Shown: positions 1 to 8,701, counted from the first letter of the stretch. The stretch: DNA of 64,000 bases from Hymenobacter sp. YC55 (GCF_029433095.1 NZ_JARNTX010000004.1:310001-374000), one strand, 5' to 3'. Made by a program: numbers and translations. Notes: a model not told the origin generated them from the letters alone.

Positions 1-1351
1 CGTGCAGCCGCACCGACAGCGGGTCGAAGCCGGTGTGTTGCCTCATCTCGCCGCGGCGTGTGCCGTCTTCAAACCAAGCTACTTTCCAGCTGGGGTCCCA
101 ATTCCAAACGTTCACCACCAAATCGTCGGGGCGGTCGGGTAGGCTGCCCTTGGGGTAGATGCGGAACTGGTGGTTGCGCTCTTGTCCAATGGCTTTATAG
201 TACCACTTTACTTCGCTGCCGCGTACCTCGTACACGCCGTAGCCGCCGGGTGTGCCGTCGGTGCAGATCGGGCCGGTCCACCATGCGCCGCACACGGTGC
301 CGTGCACGTGCTCTACCACGTTTTCAGTGGTTTGCAATACTTCGTTGAAGTGCGTGTGGCCCGACATGATGTGCGTCTTGTACGGCTTCAGCAAACGGTA
401 CAGCTCTTTGCGGTTGGACACCACGCCGCCCATGGGCTCTTCTTTGTCTTTGTTGCGCACGTGCTGCTTGGTGTATGGCGGAATGTGCAAGCTCACCACC
501 ACAGTAGCGCCAGGCTTCACGTGAGCCAAATCCTGCTCCAGCCACGCCAACTGCCGCTCCGTCAGGTAGCCGATGTACTTTTTGGCCGACCCGATGAAGA
601 ACACGTCATCGAGCACCACATAGTGAATCTCGCCCCGGTTGAACGAGTAGTACGTAGGGCCAAACAGCTTCTTGAACGTATCGGCGGAATGGTCGTCGGT
701 GCGAGCCGTAAGGTCCATGTCGTGGTTGCCGATGACCTGGAAGAACGGAATGCCGGTGCTCGCCACACCCTGCTGGTAGTCGTCGAACAACTCGAAATGG
801 TCCCACACCAGGTCGCCGCAACCAATGCCATGAAACAGCGTGCCTGCTGCGTAGCTGGCTAGCAGCTTTTGAGTGTCGGGCACGGCCGTGGCTTTAAACT
901 CGGCGGCATCGGCCTTGGATATCATCTGCGGATCGGCCCACACAATGAAGTTGTGTTGCGTGTCGTCTTGGGCGAGCTTGCGCAACTCGAAGTCGGCTTT
1001 GAAACGACCCTTTATTGGCTCTTTCTGGCGATAGAAGCGGGCCACGCCCTTTTCCTGCGGAAACTCGTAGCCGCGCGGCACCGAAATGTACACGAAGTCG
1101 GCGGCGCCGCTGCTTTCCAGTGTGTACTGGCCTTTGGCATCGGTGAGCGTGACGTTGATACCGTCGGTAACGGCTACACCGGCTATGCCTTGGCCTTGGG
1201 CGTGCACTTTACCGCTGAGGGTAGCTACGGCTACATCGGGGCTGGTGCGCGGCGCGGCTTTGGGTTGGGCCACGCCTAGGTTCACGTCAAGCGTTACCCC
1301 AAGGCCTGCCAGACCGATGGATTTCAGGAAAGTTCTGCGTTGTTGCGACAT
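1..1351 (-). CDS. Calcineurin-like metallophosphoesterase, Tat-exported (partial, runs off the left edge)
   Basis: At least 450 residues are visible without a stop; the 3' end lies outside the window. The N-terminus carries a twin-arginine signal (RRTFLKS at residues 5-11). Residues about 45-125 look like the carboxypeptidase-regulatory-like N-domain found in MetallophosN/MetallophosC proteins. The metal-binding motifs follow in order: WADPQ (138-142), GD (179-180), GNHD (208-211), SLHIPPY (287-293) and GHTH (331-334). This is a periplasmic or surface phosphomonoesterase or diesterase; the substrate cannot be read. It lies 50 bp downstream of the SusD-like gene on the same strand, so it is probably the third gene of a SusCD uptake operon and releases phosphate from the ligand. 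Confidence 0.85.
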   Translation of the reverse strand, partial: MSQQRRTFLKSIGLAGLGVTLDVNLGVAQPKAAPRTSPDVAVATLSGKVHAQGQGIAGVAVTDGINVTLTDAKGQYTLESSGAADFVYISVPRGYEFPQEKGVARFYRQKEPIKGRFKADFELRKLAQDDTQHNFIVWADPQMISKADAAEFKATAVPDTQKLLASYAAGTLFHGIGCGDLVWDHFELFDDYQQGVASTGIPFFQVIGNHDMDLTARTDDHSADTFKKLFGPTYYSFNRGEIHYVVLDDVFFIGSAKKYIGYLTERQLAWLEQDLAHVKPGATVVVSLHIPPYTKQHVRNKDKEEPMGGVVSNRKELYRLLKPYKTHIMSGHTHFNEVLQTTENVVEHVHGTVCGAWWTGPICTDGTPGGYGVYEVRGSEVKWYYKAIGQERNHQFRIYPKGSLPDRPDDLVVNVWNWDPSWKVAWFEDGTRRGEMRQHTGFDPLSVRLH

Positions 1352-1401
1352 CGTATGCGGGTTAAATCAACAGGAAGTATGACGGCTCTTGGTGGGGCAG
1401 G

Positions 1402-2847
1402 CTATTTTTCCCACCACACTTTGGTGTTCACGTCGTCGGCACCCATAATTTCCACGGCGGCGCGGTAGTTGTCGCCGTTGTTGGTTTGCACAATAAGCGG
1501 GTACTTGAAGCGCGTGGGCATTACGCCGTTGTTCTGCAAATCTTTGCCGCGTGGTAGCACCGGCAAACCCGTGCGGCGGTATTCAAACCACTGCTGGTAG
1601 TCGTTGAAAAACAGCGCGTAATACTTCTGCAGCATGATGCGTTCCAGCGTGCCGTTGTACGCCACAGCGGGGTTTTGGAAATAAGTAGCAGGCACTACGG
1701 CGCCCCACTGCTCGATGGCAGCCTTCACGCCTCGCTCGTAGTGGGTGCGTGCGTCGGCGGAGGTGTAGCCCCGCTGCGCCGCTTCGGCCTTGATGAACTC
1801 CACCTCGGCATACGTCATCAGCACCGACGGCATGTTAGCCGACACGGAGGCGGTTACCAGCGCAATGTTGAAGTTGGAAGGCTGGTACTGAAACTGCGCG
1901 TCGCTGCCGCCGTAGGCGCTCGGAATACCCTTGTAGCCGATGTTGCTGCGGCCGTCCTTGGTTTTGGCTTGGGTATTAAACTTCGCTAGGCGTGGGTCGT
2001 TCCACGTGTTCAGGTTATCGATAAAGAACTCGGCGGCGGCACGGCTCGTGGTAAAGTCGATGGCCCGGCCCCAAGGCGACACATTGGGTGCCACCCCTGT
2101 AATTTTGAAAATGGCCGACTCACTGTTTTGCGTGAATACTGGGTACTTGGTCGGGTCGTTGATCATGGCGGCCAAGCGGGTAGCGGTATTCATTTCGGGC
2201 CGCTTTGAAAGGCGTAGCAATAGCCGCATCCGGAGCGAGTTGCAGAACCGGCGCCAGCTAGCCACATTGTTGTCGTAGAGAAGATCAGAGCCGTAGCTCA
2301 TAGCCCGGGTGGTGCTGAACAGGCCATTGGCAACATCCAAATCGTCGAGCAGTTGGGTGTAGATCTGCTGTTGCGTGTCGAACTTGGGGTACAGCACGCC
2401 TGCCTCGCCCTGGCTAGCTTCCGTCATGGGCACATCCCCAAAGCAGTCGGTTAGGTTGGCGTAAACCCACGCATTGAGCGTCATGGCTACGGCCTCGTAG
2501 TTGGGGTCTTGGGCAGCTACGGCAGCGGCGCGCATCTCCCGAATATTGGCTAGCCAGCGGTAGTAGGTTGTCCAGGTGGAGTTGCCGGCGCTTTCGCTTA
2601 CTATGTAGCGGTGCACCCCTCCCGACACGCTCGGAAACGGCAGTGCCACCTGCATAATATCGAAAGTAAACGCATCGGCTCGGCTGGTATTGAAGGCAGC
2701 CAATTCGTACATCGTAGGATTAAGCAGGGTGCCGGGGCTGATTGTCTCGATGCGGTTGGGGTCGGTGTTCAGTTCCTCGAACCCATCGGTGCACGAAACC
2801 AAGCTGCCGCCACAAGCCAGCAGCAGAAGAGCTATGTATTTTTTCAT
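1402..2847 (-). CDS. SusD/RagB-family outer-membrane lipoprotein (SusD_2 type)
   Basis: This 481-residue protein has a lipoprotein signal ending in the lipobox LVSC (Cys19), followed by ELNTDPNR, typical of SusD-like proteins. The body has the helical TPR-like SusD fold pattern, with RTHYERGVKAAIEQWG near the C-terminal third and the QKYYALFFNDYQQWFEYRR block typical of the family. SusD proteins sit on the cell surface and cap the matching SusC pore, capturing the substrate. The gene is 88 bp downstream of the SusC gene and upstream of a phosphoesterase, all on the minus strand. The SusD_2 type is often not polysaccharide-linked, and no glycoside hydrolase is present here, so a phosphorylated or peptide substrate is more likely than a glycan. 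Confidence 0.9.
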   Translation of the reverse strand: MKKYIALLLLACGGSLVSCTDGFEELNTDPNRIETISPGTLLNPTMYELAAFNTSRADAFTFDIMQVALPFPSVSGGVHRYIVSESAGNSTWTTYYRWLANIREMRAAAVAAQDPNYEAVAMTLNAWVYANLTDCFGDVPMTEASQGEAGVLYPKFDTQQQIYTQLLDDLDVANGLFSTTRAMSYGSDLLYDNNVASWRRFCNSLRMRLLLRLSKRPEMNTATRLAAMINDPTKYPVFTQNSESAIFKITGVAPNVSPWGRAIDFTTSRAAAEFFIDNLNTWNDPRLAKFNTQAKTKDGRSNIGYKGIPSAYGGSDAQFQYQPSNFNIALVTASVSANMPSVLMTYAEVEFIKAEAAQRGYTSADARTHYERGVKAAIEQWGAVVPATYFQNPAVAYNGTLERIMLQKYYALFFNDYQQWFEYRRTGLPVLPRGKDLQNNGVMPTRFKYPLIVQTNNGDNYRAAVEIMGADDVNTKVWWEK

Positions 2848-2890
2848 TGGAAAGTCGGAAACAGGAATGTTTAGCCGGAAGCTGTGTTAG

Positions 2891-2933
2891 CGCTAGATTT
2901 CAATTCCCCTTATTTTTAGAAAGGGGGCTAGCG
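2891..2933. repeat. Nested hairpin between susC-like and susD-like genes
   Basis: Outer arms CGCTAG (2891-2896) and CTAGCG (2928-2933) enclose inner arms CCCCTT (2906-2911) and AAGGGG (2921-2926). It begins just past the SusC stop codon. A hairpin here could protect the susC mRNA or partly terminate transcription, giving unequal SusC and SusD levels; that role is inferred. Confidence 0.5.
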
Positions 2934-2935
2934 TT

Positions 2936-5900
2936 CTAGAATTGCAGCGTGATGTTCACGCCCATAGTGCGGGTGGAGGGAAGCTGACCGATTTCCACGC
3001 CGGGCAGGATAGTGCCGCCGTTGAGGGCCGCCGTTTCCGGATCGAACATGGGGAACTTGGTCCACATGGCTAGGTCGCGGCCGTAGAGCCCGATGGTGGC
3101 CCCGGTCAGCGCCTTGGTGCGGGCCAGCAGCGCGGCAGGCAAATTGAACTCGATGCGGGCCTCACGCAGCTTCAGATACGAGGCATCAAACGAGTTGCTT
3201 TCGATGTTGGCGCGGCGGTAGTACTCGGCGTAGAAAGCCGCCGGAATTACCTGCGTGGTGTTGGGCGAGTAAGTGCCATCCGGGTTGGCCACCACCCCAT
3301 CGCCGACAATGTAGCCTTCTTCGCGGCCCGGCAGCGTGGATTTCAGCTTGCCCTGCTCGCTCATTTTGTGGTGCGTTTGCGAATAGATGATACCCCCGTA
3401 CTGCCCGTCAAACAACACGCTCAGCCGGAAATTCTTGTACGATACCTCGTTCAGGAACCCACCTTTCCAGTCAGCATAAGCCCGCCCGATGTACTTGATA
3501 TTGGCGGGCTGTACGGGCAATCCGTCTTTGTTGTAGATGATTTTGCCGTCGGGCGAGTAGTCGAAGCCGTAGCCCCAAATGTCGCCGGTGGTACCGCCTA
3601 CGGTAGCCAGGATGGTGGCCGTGCCGCCCGCGCCAATCACCTGCTGGTCTTCGATACCGCCCGCTAGGCTTAGTACCTTATTGCGGTTGCGGGACCACGT
3701 AATAGTGTTTCTCCACTTGAAGGCGTTGTTGTCGACGGGCCTGGTGTTGAGCACCACTTCTACGCCTCGGTTGCGCACAGCACCAGCGTTAAGCAGCGCG
3801 CGGCTGTAGCCCGTGGTAGGGTCAATAGGTACTTCCAGAATCTGGTTTTTCGTGGTGTTCTGGTACACCGTTAGGTCGGCGCCAAGGCGGCCCTGGAACA
3901 TTAGGTACTCCAGGCCCGCTTCGTAGCTGACGGTTTGCTCGGGCTTCAGGTTTTTGTTGTAGAGCGTGGTAGCCACCGAGCCCGCTCCCGCAAAGTCGCT
4001 GCGGTTGTAGTACTTGTTGTTGCCGTACGGGTCGGTGTCGTTGCCAACTTTCGCGGCCGAAAGCCGAAGCTTCGCCAGCGAAATAGAAGTTGGCATAGGC
4101 AGCAACTCGTTCAGAATAAAGCTGGTGCTTACCGAAGGGTAGGAAAACGGCAGGTTTTCCACTGGCAATGAGCTCGACCAGTCGTTGCGCCCGGTCAGGT
4201 CCACGAAGATCTTGTCGTCGTAGGAGAAGGTAGCCAGGGCGTAGTTGCTGTTGATGTCTTTCTCGTAGGTGCTCAAGCCAAGCAGCGGGCTGCTTAGGCC
4301 GTTGGCCAGCTTATACACTCCCGGAATCACCAGGTCCCGCACCGAGGCATCGGTGCTGCGGTTGCGGCGGCGCATGGCGTTGCCGCCCACCGAGGCCCGC
4401 ACATCAAAGTGCGTGTTGAACTGCCGGTGATACGTCAGCAGGAAGTCGGTGTTGACCTCGTAGTTGCTGATATCCTGCTGTTTGTAGTAGCCTTTCTGGA
4501 AGTTGGCCGTGCTGTAGGGCCGGCGCATCTCGCGTCGCTCCTGCGTCATGGCCAGGCCCGAGCGTATCAGCAGGCTTAGGTTCTTCGTGAAATCATAAGT
4601 CGCCGAGATGTTGCCTACGGTGGTGCGCGTAGTCGAAGAGTTAATCATCTCGTAGGCAATCAAATACGGATTGTCGATAAACGAGCTAAACGGGTGGACC
4701 TGGTCTATTTGGTCGTAGCCGTTTCTCCAGATGGTGCGGTACGCGTCGAGCGGCACGTTGGGGTTCTGGAAAATCATGAAGTACGACAACGACTGGTTGT
4801 TGTAGCCCGTGGCCGGCAGGTTGTCGCTCGTGCGGTTGGTGAAGTTTACCTTGCCGGCTAGTTTCAGCTTCGAGGCCACGGTATGGTTCACGCTCAATGC
4901 TCCCGTTATCCGCTCGTAGCCGGTATTGGGCATGATCCACTGGTTTTTGGAGTGCGTGATGGAGGCCCGCGCTGAGCTGGTTTCGTTGCCGCCTTCCAGC
5001 GCTACGCTGTTGGTGAACGTGGAGCCGGTGCGGTAGAAGCCCTTAATGTTGTCTTTATAGGGCACCCACGGCAGCCGCTCCGTCGACTGCGCCTGCGTCA
5101 CGGGGTCGTACTGATAATACATCTGCCCGTTGAACTTCGGTCCGAAGGCGCTGCTGGTGCCGCCCGTACTGGGTCCATCGGCGGAAGCGCCGTAGGAGTA
5201 GTACATCTCGCCAGCTGCGTTGAACGCGCGGCCCGTGCCCTGGCCATACTCATACTGATAAGCAGGCCACTTCAGCACCGTGTTGATGCTGGAGTTGCTG
5301 TTCACCGTTACGCCCAAGCCTTTTTTCTTGCGGGCCCCGGCTTTAGTGGTGATAATAAGTGCGCCGTTGGCGGCGCGGCTGCCATAGAGGGCCGTGGCGC
5401 TGGCGCCTTTCAGTACCGTGATGCTGGCAATGTCGTCGGGGTTGATGTCGGCAATGCCATTGCCGAAGTCCACGGGCACGTCGTTGCCGGAGCCGGCCCC
5501 GTAGGCGCTGCCTACACCCGAGCTAGTCAGGCCGCTGTTCATGGGCACACCGTCGAGCACAACAAGAGCGTTGTTGCCGTTAGGGTTCAAGGAGTTGTCG
5601 CCCCGTAAGGAAATGCGCGTAGAGTTTACAGGTCCTGAGCCCGTCGAAACTAGGTTCAGTCCCGCCACTTTGCCCGATAGAGCTTGTGCAAAGTTGTTGG
5701 GGCGTGCTTCTACCAAGGCTTCCCCGCTCACCGTTTGGGTGGCGTACCCCAGAGCCTTCTGCTCCCGCTTGATACCAAGAGCAGTTACTACGACCTCATT
5801 CAGTTGCTTGGCGTCGGGCGCTAGGCGGAGATTTAGCTTGGTTTTGCCTTCCACCGGCACTTCCTGCGGAAGGTAGCCGATAAAAGTTACCAGCAGCACG

Positions 5901-6124
5901 GCGTTAGGCGGAGCGCTAACTGTGTAAGCCCCTTGTGCATCGGTGGAAGCGCCTACGGTAGTGCCTTTCACTACCACCGTCGCGCCGGGTAGGGGCAAGC
6001 CTTGGTCGTCGGTTACAGTACCCGAAATAGTTTGGGTTTGGGCTAGGACACTATGGCTTAAAAAAAGCACAGGGAGGCCCGTCGCACAGAGCCGACTGGC
6101 TCGAGCTAAGTAACTGTAAGGCAT
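2936..6124 (-). CDS. SusC/RagA-family TonB-dependent outer-membrane transporter
   Basis: This is a 1062-residue protein with a signal peptide ending LSHSVLAQ. A carboxypeptidase-regulatory-like domain follows (about 33-115; ISGTVTDDQGLPLPGATV), then the TonB plug with NEVVVTALGIKREQKALGYA, the SusC hallmark, and YGSRAANGALIITTK. The rest is a long beta barrel ending in the expected hydrophobic/aromatic strand (NITLQF). SusC proteins import bulky ligands across the outer membrane using TonB energy. The gene leads a minus-strand operon with the SusD lipoprotein and an exported phosphoesterase. A Bacteroidota -7 box lies 26 nt before the ATG. Substrate is not determined by sequence alone. Confidence 0.93.
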   Translation of the reverse strand: MPYSYLARASRLCATGLPVLFLSHSVLAQTQTISGTVTDDQGLPLPGATVVVKGTTVGASTDAQGAYTVSAPPNAVLLVTFIGYLPQEVPVEGKTKLNLRLAPDAKQLNEVVVTALGIKREQKALGYATQTVSGEALVEARPNNFAQALSGKVAGLNLVSTGSGPVNSTRISLRGDNSLNPNGNNALVVLDGVPMNSGLTSSGVGSAYGAGSGNDVPVDFGNGIADINPDDIASITVLKGASATALYGSRAANGALIITTKAGARKKKGLGVTVNSNSSINTVLKWPAYQYEYGQGTGRAFNAAGEMYYSYGASADGPSTGGTSSAFGPKFNGQMYYQYDPVTQAQSTERLPWVPYKDNIKGFYRTGSTFTNSVALEGGNETSSARASITHSKNQWIMPNTGYERITGALSVNHTVASKLKLAGKVNFTNRTSDNLPATGYNNQSLSYFMIFQNPNVPLDAYRTIWRNGYDQIDQVHPFSSFIDNPYLIAYEMINSSTTRTTVGNISATYDFTKNLSLLIRSGLAMTQERREMRRPYSTANFQKGYYKQQDISNYEVNTDFLLTYHRQFNTHFDVRASVGGNAMRRRNRSTDASVRDLVIPGVYKLANGLSSPLLGLSTYEKDINSNYALATFSYDDKIFVDLTGRNDWSSSLPVENLPFSYPSVSTSFILNELLPMPTSISLAKLRLSAAKVGNDTDPYGNNKYYNRSDFAGAGSVATTLYNKNLKPEQTVSYEAGLEYLMFQGRLGADLTVYQNTTKNQILEVPIDPTTGYSRALLNAGAVRNRGVEVVLNTRPVDNNAFKWRNTITWSRNRNKVLSLAGGIEDQQVIGAGGTATILATVGGTTGDIWGYGFDYSPDGKIIYNKDGLPVQPANIKYIGRAYADWKGGFLNEVSYKNFRLSVLFDGQYGGIIYSQTHHKMSEQGKLKSTLPGREEGYIVGDGVVANPDGTYSPNTTQVIPAAFYAEYYRRANIESNSFDASYLKLREARIEFNLPAALLARTKALTGATIGLYGRDLAMWTKFPMFDPETAALNGGTILPGVEIGQLPSTRTMGVNITLQF

Positions 6125-6149
6125 GTGGTTGGAAGGTTGTTTTCAACCG

Positions 6150-6157
6150 CAAAACTA
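6150..6157 (-). promoter_or_regulatory. Candidate Bacteroidota -7 box for the susC operon
   Basis: On the minus strand the sequence is TAGTTTTG, an exact TAnnTTTG match, 25 nt upstream of the SusC ATG. No clear TTG is found at the ideal 19 nt upstream (TTTC lies 16 nt away), so the -33 element is weak. Confidence 0.5.
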
Positions 6158-6288
6158 CCCGTGCCCCGTTACCGAAATGTTACTCTAAGAATATGAAATT
6201 ATAAGCTGCTAAATAAAATGATAGAATATCTTCAACTTATAATAACCCTGAAAGGTGGCGTATGTCGTAGCTAAATGCCAAATATTAG

Positions 6289-6305
6289 CTATTGAATTTC
6301 AATAG
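6289..6305. promoter_or_regulatory. Perfect 17-bp palindrome, possible operator
   Basis: CTATTGAA, a central T, then TTCAATAG form an exact inverted repeat in the gap between divergent genes. The half-site word CTATTGAA recurs near 6424. The size and symmetry fit a dimeric regulator site, but it sits over 130 bp upstream of the susC promoter and no regulator gene is adjacent. Confidence 0.35.
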
Positions 6306-6501
6306 GTTAAGCAGAAGCAAGTGGCAATGTTATGCTGCGCTGCCGTTCACTTATTGGCTATGTGCTTTACTGTAATGTTAACTAGGTGCTAAGTCTACTT
6401 ACTCATCAATAGTAAGCACTACTGCTATTGAAGAAGCTTCTGCAGCGGTATCAAACCAGCCTGCCTTCAACGCCGCTTCTCGGAGGCCGTACAGCTTCTT
6501 C

Positions 6502-7110
6502 ATGCGCTATATATCTCTCGACCTCGAAACCTCCGGCGGCCGGCCCCAACGTCATCAGATTCTGGAACTGGCTGCTGTGATAGAAGACACGAAGCATCTG
6601 CTGCCGCTGCCACAACTGCCTGCCTTTCGGCGCATAGTGCGCCACCCCGAATATGTGGGCACCGCGGGTGCTCTGGCCCTCAATGCTCGCCTGCTCCAAG
6701 AACTGGCCGATAAGCAGCCCAACCCCGAACTCTGCACGCCCGACGAGCTACTGCCGCAGCTACGTGAATTTCTGCTTGAACACAATTTCAAGCCCGATAA
6801 AAACGACTGCGTCAACGTGACCATGGCCGGCAAAAATATTGCCTCCTTCGACCTTGGCTTTTTGCGTGAATTGCCTGGCTACGGCACCTTGGTTCGGGCC
6901 GAACCTGCTATGCTCGACCCCGCCGCGTTCTACCTCAACTGGCGCAAAGACTCGCGCCTGCCCACCATGCAAATCTGCAAGGCCCGCGCCGGTTTTGAAG
7001 ATGATACCGTGGCCCACGAAGCGCTGGCCGATGCCCTCGACGTGGTGCAACTACTGCGCCCGTTCTACGAGCTGCCCATATATAAAGTAACGGAGCAGCG
7101 GAGTAACTGA
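6502..7110 (+). CDS. 3'-5' exonuclease, DnaQ/RNase T-like
   Basis: This is a 202-residue single-domain protein of the DEDD exonuclease superfamily. ExoI appears as DLET at residues 7-10. An asparagine/aspartate-rich ExoII region (MAGKNIASFDLGFL) and ExoIII HEALADALD (the H..AxxD pattern) follow in order. Such proteins remove 3' nucleotides from DNA or RNA; without polymerase or helicase domains the exact substrate is unknown. The gene stands alone on the plus strand. Its last seven codons (VTEQRSN) lie inside the left arm of an inverted repeat whose other arm lies just past the stop, so the C-terminal tail looks repeat-derived. Confidence 0.85.
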   Translation: MRYISLDLETSGGRPQRHQILELAAVIEDTKHLLPLPQLPAFRRIVRHPEYVGTAGALALNARLLQELADKQPNPELCTPDELLPQLREFLLEHNFKPDKNDCVNVTMAGKNIASFDLGFLRELPGYGTLVRAEPAMLDPAAFYLNWRKDSRLPTMQICKARAGFEDDTVAHEALADALDVVQLLRPFYELPIYKVTEQRSN

Positions 7111-7164
7111 GTGAGTGGTTCGTAGTCGTTGAACACCTTACTCAATTACTCCGCTGCTCCGTTA
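7088..7164. repeat. Inverted repeat at the exonuclease/TPM convergent junction
   Basis: The 19-bp arms at 7088-7106 and 7146-7164 match perfectly, and pairing continues imperfectly inward through GAGT/TGAG-type words. The left arm overlaps the 3' end of the exonuclease gene. It may act as a two-way terminator between convergent genes, though no T-run flanks it. It shares words (GAGTAAC, CCGTTA, ATGTAG) with the repeat at about 25645-25743. Confidence 0.7.
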
Positions 7165-7179
7165 TGTAGGGCACCGCAG

Positions 7180-8007
7180 TTACCAGTCGCCGCTGGCGCC
7201 GCCACCGCCGGAGCTGCCGCCCCCGAAACCGCCGAAGCCGCCTCCGCCACCTCCTCCGAAGCCACCGCCGCCCCCGAATACGCCGCGGCCGCCCGAGAAG
7301 TCACCGAAGATAATGGGGGGCACCATCATGCCGCCACCGAAGCCGCCGCGTCCACCACGGCCGCCGCCACCGCCGCGCGAGCGAAGCAGCATAAACAGAA
7401 TCAGCGCGCCGATTATCACCCAAAAGGTCCAGCCGGAGCCACTGTTGTCGTTGTTGCGCTGGCGGGTGCGGGTGGTTTGGTCGGCTTTGTACTCGCCTTT
7501 AGCCAGCGCAATCAGCTGGTCGGTGGCTCGGTCGAGGCCCTGGTAGTATTGTTCTTCCCGAAAAGCCGGAACTATTGTGTTGGAAATGATGCGCTTGGCT
7601 AGTGCGTCGGGTATGGCGCCTTCTAAGCCGTAGCCGGTTTGGATGCGTGCTTTCTGCTCTTGACGAGCAATAAGCAGCAGAACGCCGTTGTTGTTGCCTT
7701 TTTGCCCAATACCCCAAGTTTCATAGAGCTTCTGGGCATAATCAGCTATTTCGCTGTCGCCGAGCGTGGGCACCGTCACGATGGCAATCTGCGAGGACGT
7801 AGAGTCGTTGTAGTTGACGAGCTTCTGCTCTAGCGCCGCCACCTCGTCGGGCTGCATCATGCCCGCCAGGTCGTTTACGAGGCGCGGGGGAGAGGGGCGC
7901 GGGGGTACGTCCTGCGCCAAGGCCCCCAACTGCACGACCAGCAGCAAAAGTGCCAGCAGCAGCGGCCGGAACCACGCCCGATACAAAACAGGGAGAGGCT
8001 GCATCAT
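7180..8007 (-). CDS. TPM-domain membrane protein with Gly-rich tail (YgcG family)
   Basis: This 275-residue protein has a signal peptide ending ALAQ and a TPM domain at about residues 42-160 (LVNDLAGMMQPDEVAALE, QIAIVTVPTL, TGYGLEGAIPDALAKRI). A membrane segment (FWVIIGALILFMLL) follows, then a long glycine-rich tail ending GASGDW, the usual end of this family. TPM domains bind calcium and in some proteins have phosphatase activity; in YgcG-type proteins the domain is exposed outside the inner membrane. It is the last gene of a lemA-TPM-TPM unit and its ATG overlaps the upstream stop (ATGA). The overlap implies translational coupling. Exact role is unknown; envelope maintenance is inferred. 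Confidence 0.88.
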   Translation of the reverse strand: MMQPLPVLYRAWFRPLLLALLLLVVQLGALAQDVPPRPSPPRLVNDLAGMMQPDEVAALEQKLVNYNDSTSSQIAIVTVPTLGDSEIADYAQKLYETWGIGQKGNNNGVLLLIARQEQKARIQTGYGLEGAIPDALAKRIISNTIVPAFREEQYYQGLDRATDQLIALAKGEYKADQTTRTRQRNNDNSGSGWTFWVIIGALILFMLLRSRGGGGGRGGRGGFGGGMMVPPIIFGDFSGGRGVFGGGGGFGGGGGGGFGGFGGGSSGGGGASGDW

Positions 8008-8465
8008 ACGCGGGGGGACTGGGGCGGGCCTCCGCCGAATGAAATAGAGTCGTCGAGTTCGTTTTTGTCGGTCACGGAGTTGTAGGGGAAATAGCGTTTC
8101 AGTTGCTCGCCCACCATCCGAATGCCATGCTCAAGACCCGCGGCATACTTTTCGGTGCGAAACTGACTTAGTACGGTTTCTTTGGTGGTTTCCCAAAAAT
8201 CGTCGGGCACTGCCGAGTTGATGCCAGAATCGCCAATGACGGCGAACTGGCGGCTTTTCCAGGCCAAGTAAAACAGCACGCCATTGCGCTGCGCCGTGCG
8301 GTGCATGTTCAGCTCGGCAAATACTTGGGCGGCCCGGTCAAGCGGTTCCGGCGTTGGGCAGGTGTCTTCCAAATGCACCCGGATTTCGCCGGAAGTTGTG
8401 ACTTCGGCCTGCCGGATAGCCGCAACCAAAGCGGCTTCCTGCTCGGGAGTAAGGGGGTTGGTCAT
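8004..8465 (-). CDS. TPM-domain protein without signal peptide
   Basis: This is a 153-residue protein consisting mainly of a TPM-like domain (TTSGEIRVHLEDTCP, AQRNGVLFYLAWKSRQFAVIGDSGI, GLEHGIRMVGEQLKRYFPY). It begins without a signal peptide, unlike its downstream neighbour, so it is probably cytoplasmic. It ends in a short Gly/Pro tail. It overlaps the next TPM gene by four bases and follows lemA after a 236-bp gap containing a bounded inverted repeat. The lemA-TPM-TPM arrangement recurs in Bacteroidota and suggests that the three products act together at the membrane. Confidence 0.85.
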   Translation of the reverse strand: MTNPLTPEQEAALVAAIRQAEVTTSGEIRVHLEDTCPTPEPLDRAAQVFAELNMHRTAQRNGVLFYLAWKSRQFAVIGDSGINSAVPDDFWETTKETVLSQFRTEKYAAGLEHGIRMVGEQLKRYFPYNSVTDKNELDDSISFGGGPPQSPRV

Positions 8466-8476
8466 AGGTGGTGAGA

Positions 8477-8693
8477 GTTAGGACTAGGGTGGGGTAGAAA
8501 AAACAGGAGGCGTGAAGGGCGCCAAAGCATCTTGGCAGAGCAGCGGGGGTATCGGCTACGCGAAGGCAGCAGGAGAATAACTCCAGCTCCGTTCAGCACG
8601 ACAAACAACACTACTACGAAGCCGAAGAAATACTTGCGGGCGCCACATCAAGCAGGGCGTTTTTTCTGCTTATGCACATTCCCTAGTCCTAAC
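8477..8693. repeat. 217-bp segment bounded by perfect 13-bp inverted repeats
   Basis: GTTAGGACTAGGG (8477-8489) and its exact complement (8681-8693) border the lemA/TPM gap almost end to end. On the minus strand the interior reads one hydrophobic frame (about 8570-8640; KYFFGFVVVLFVVLN, then GAGVILLL) with no usable start and an upstream stop. It could be a small non-autonomous element, or a decayed small membrane gene flanked by chance-like words. I see no target duplication. Confidence 0.45.
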
Positions 8694-8701
8694 CAACCAG
8701 A

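Larger units (their letters stand above)
6125..6501. other. AT-rich divergent intergenic region
   Basis: This 377-bp gap separates the minus-strand susC operon from the plus-strand exonuclease. It is clearly more A+T rich than its surroundings and holds the susC -7 box (6150-6157) and a perfect 17-bp palindrome (6289-6305). A second pair of arms, CAATAG/CTATTG, occurs around 6408-6430. No convincing coding frame is present. Confidence 0.6.

Noticed and set aside
170..862. A 230-residue plus-strand frame opposite the phosphoesterase
   Set aside because: It is the reverse-strand shadow of a gene with intact catalytic motifs and begins at a GTG without family resemblance.
7129..7602. A 157-residue Ala-rich plus-strand frame
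   Set aside because: It is antisense to the Gly-rich tail of the TPM protein; the Ala/Pro richness is the mirror of GGC/GGT codons.
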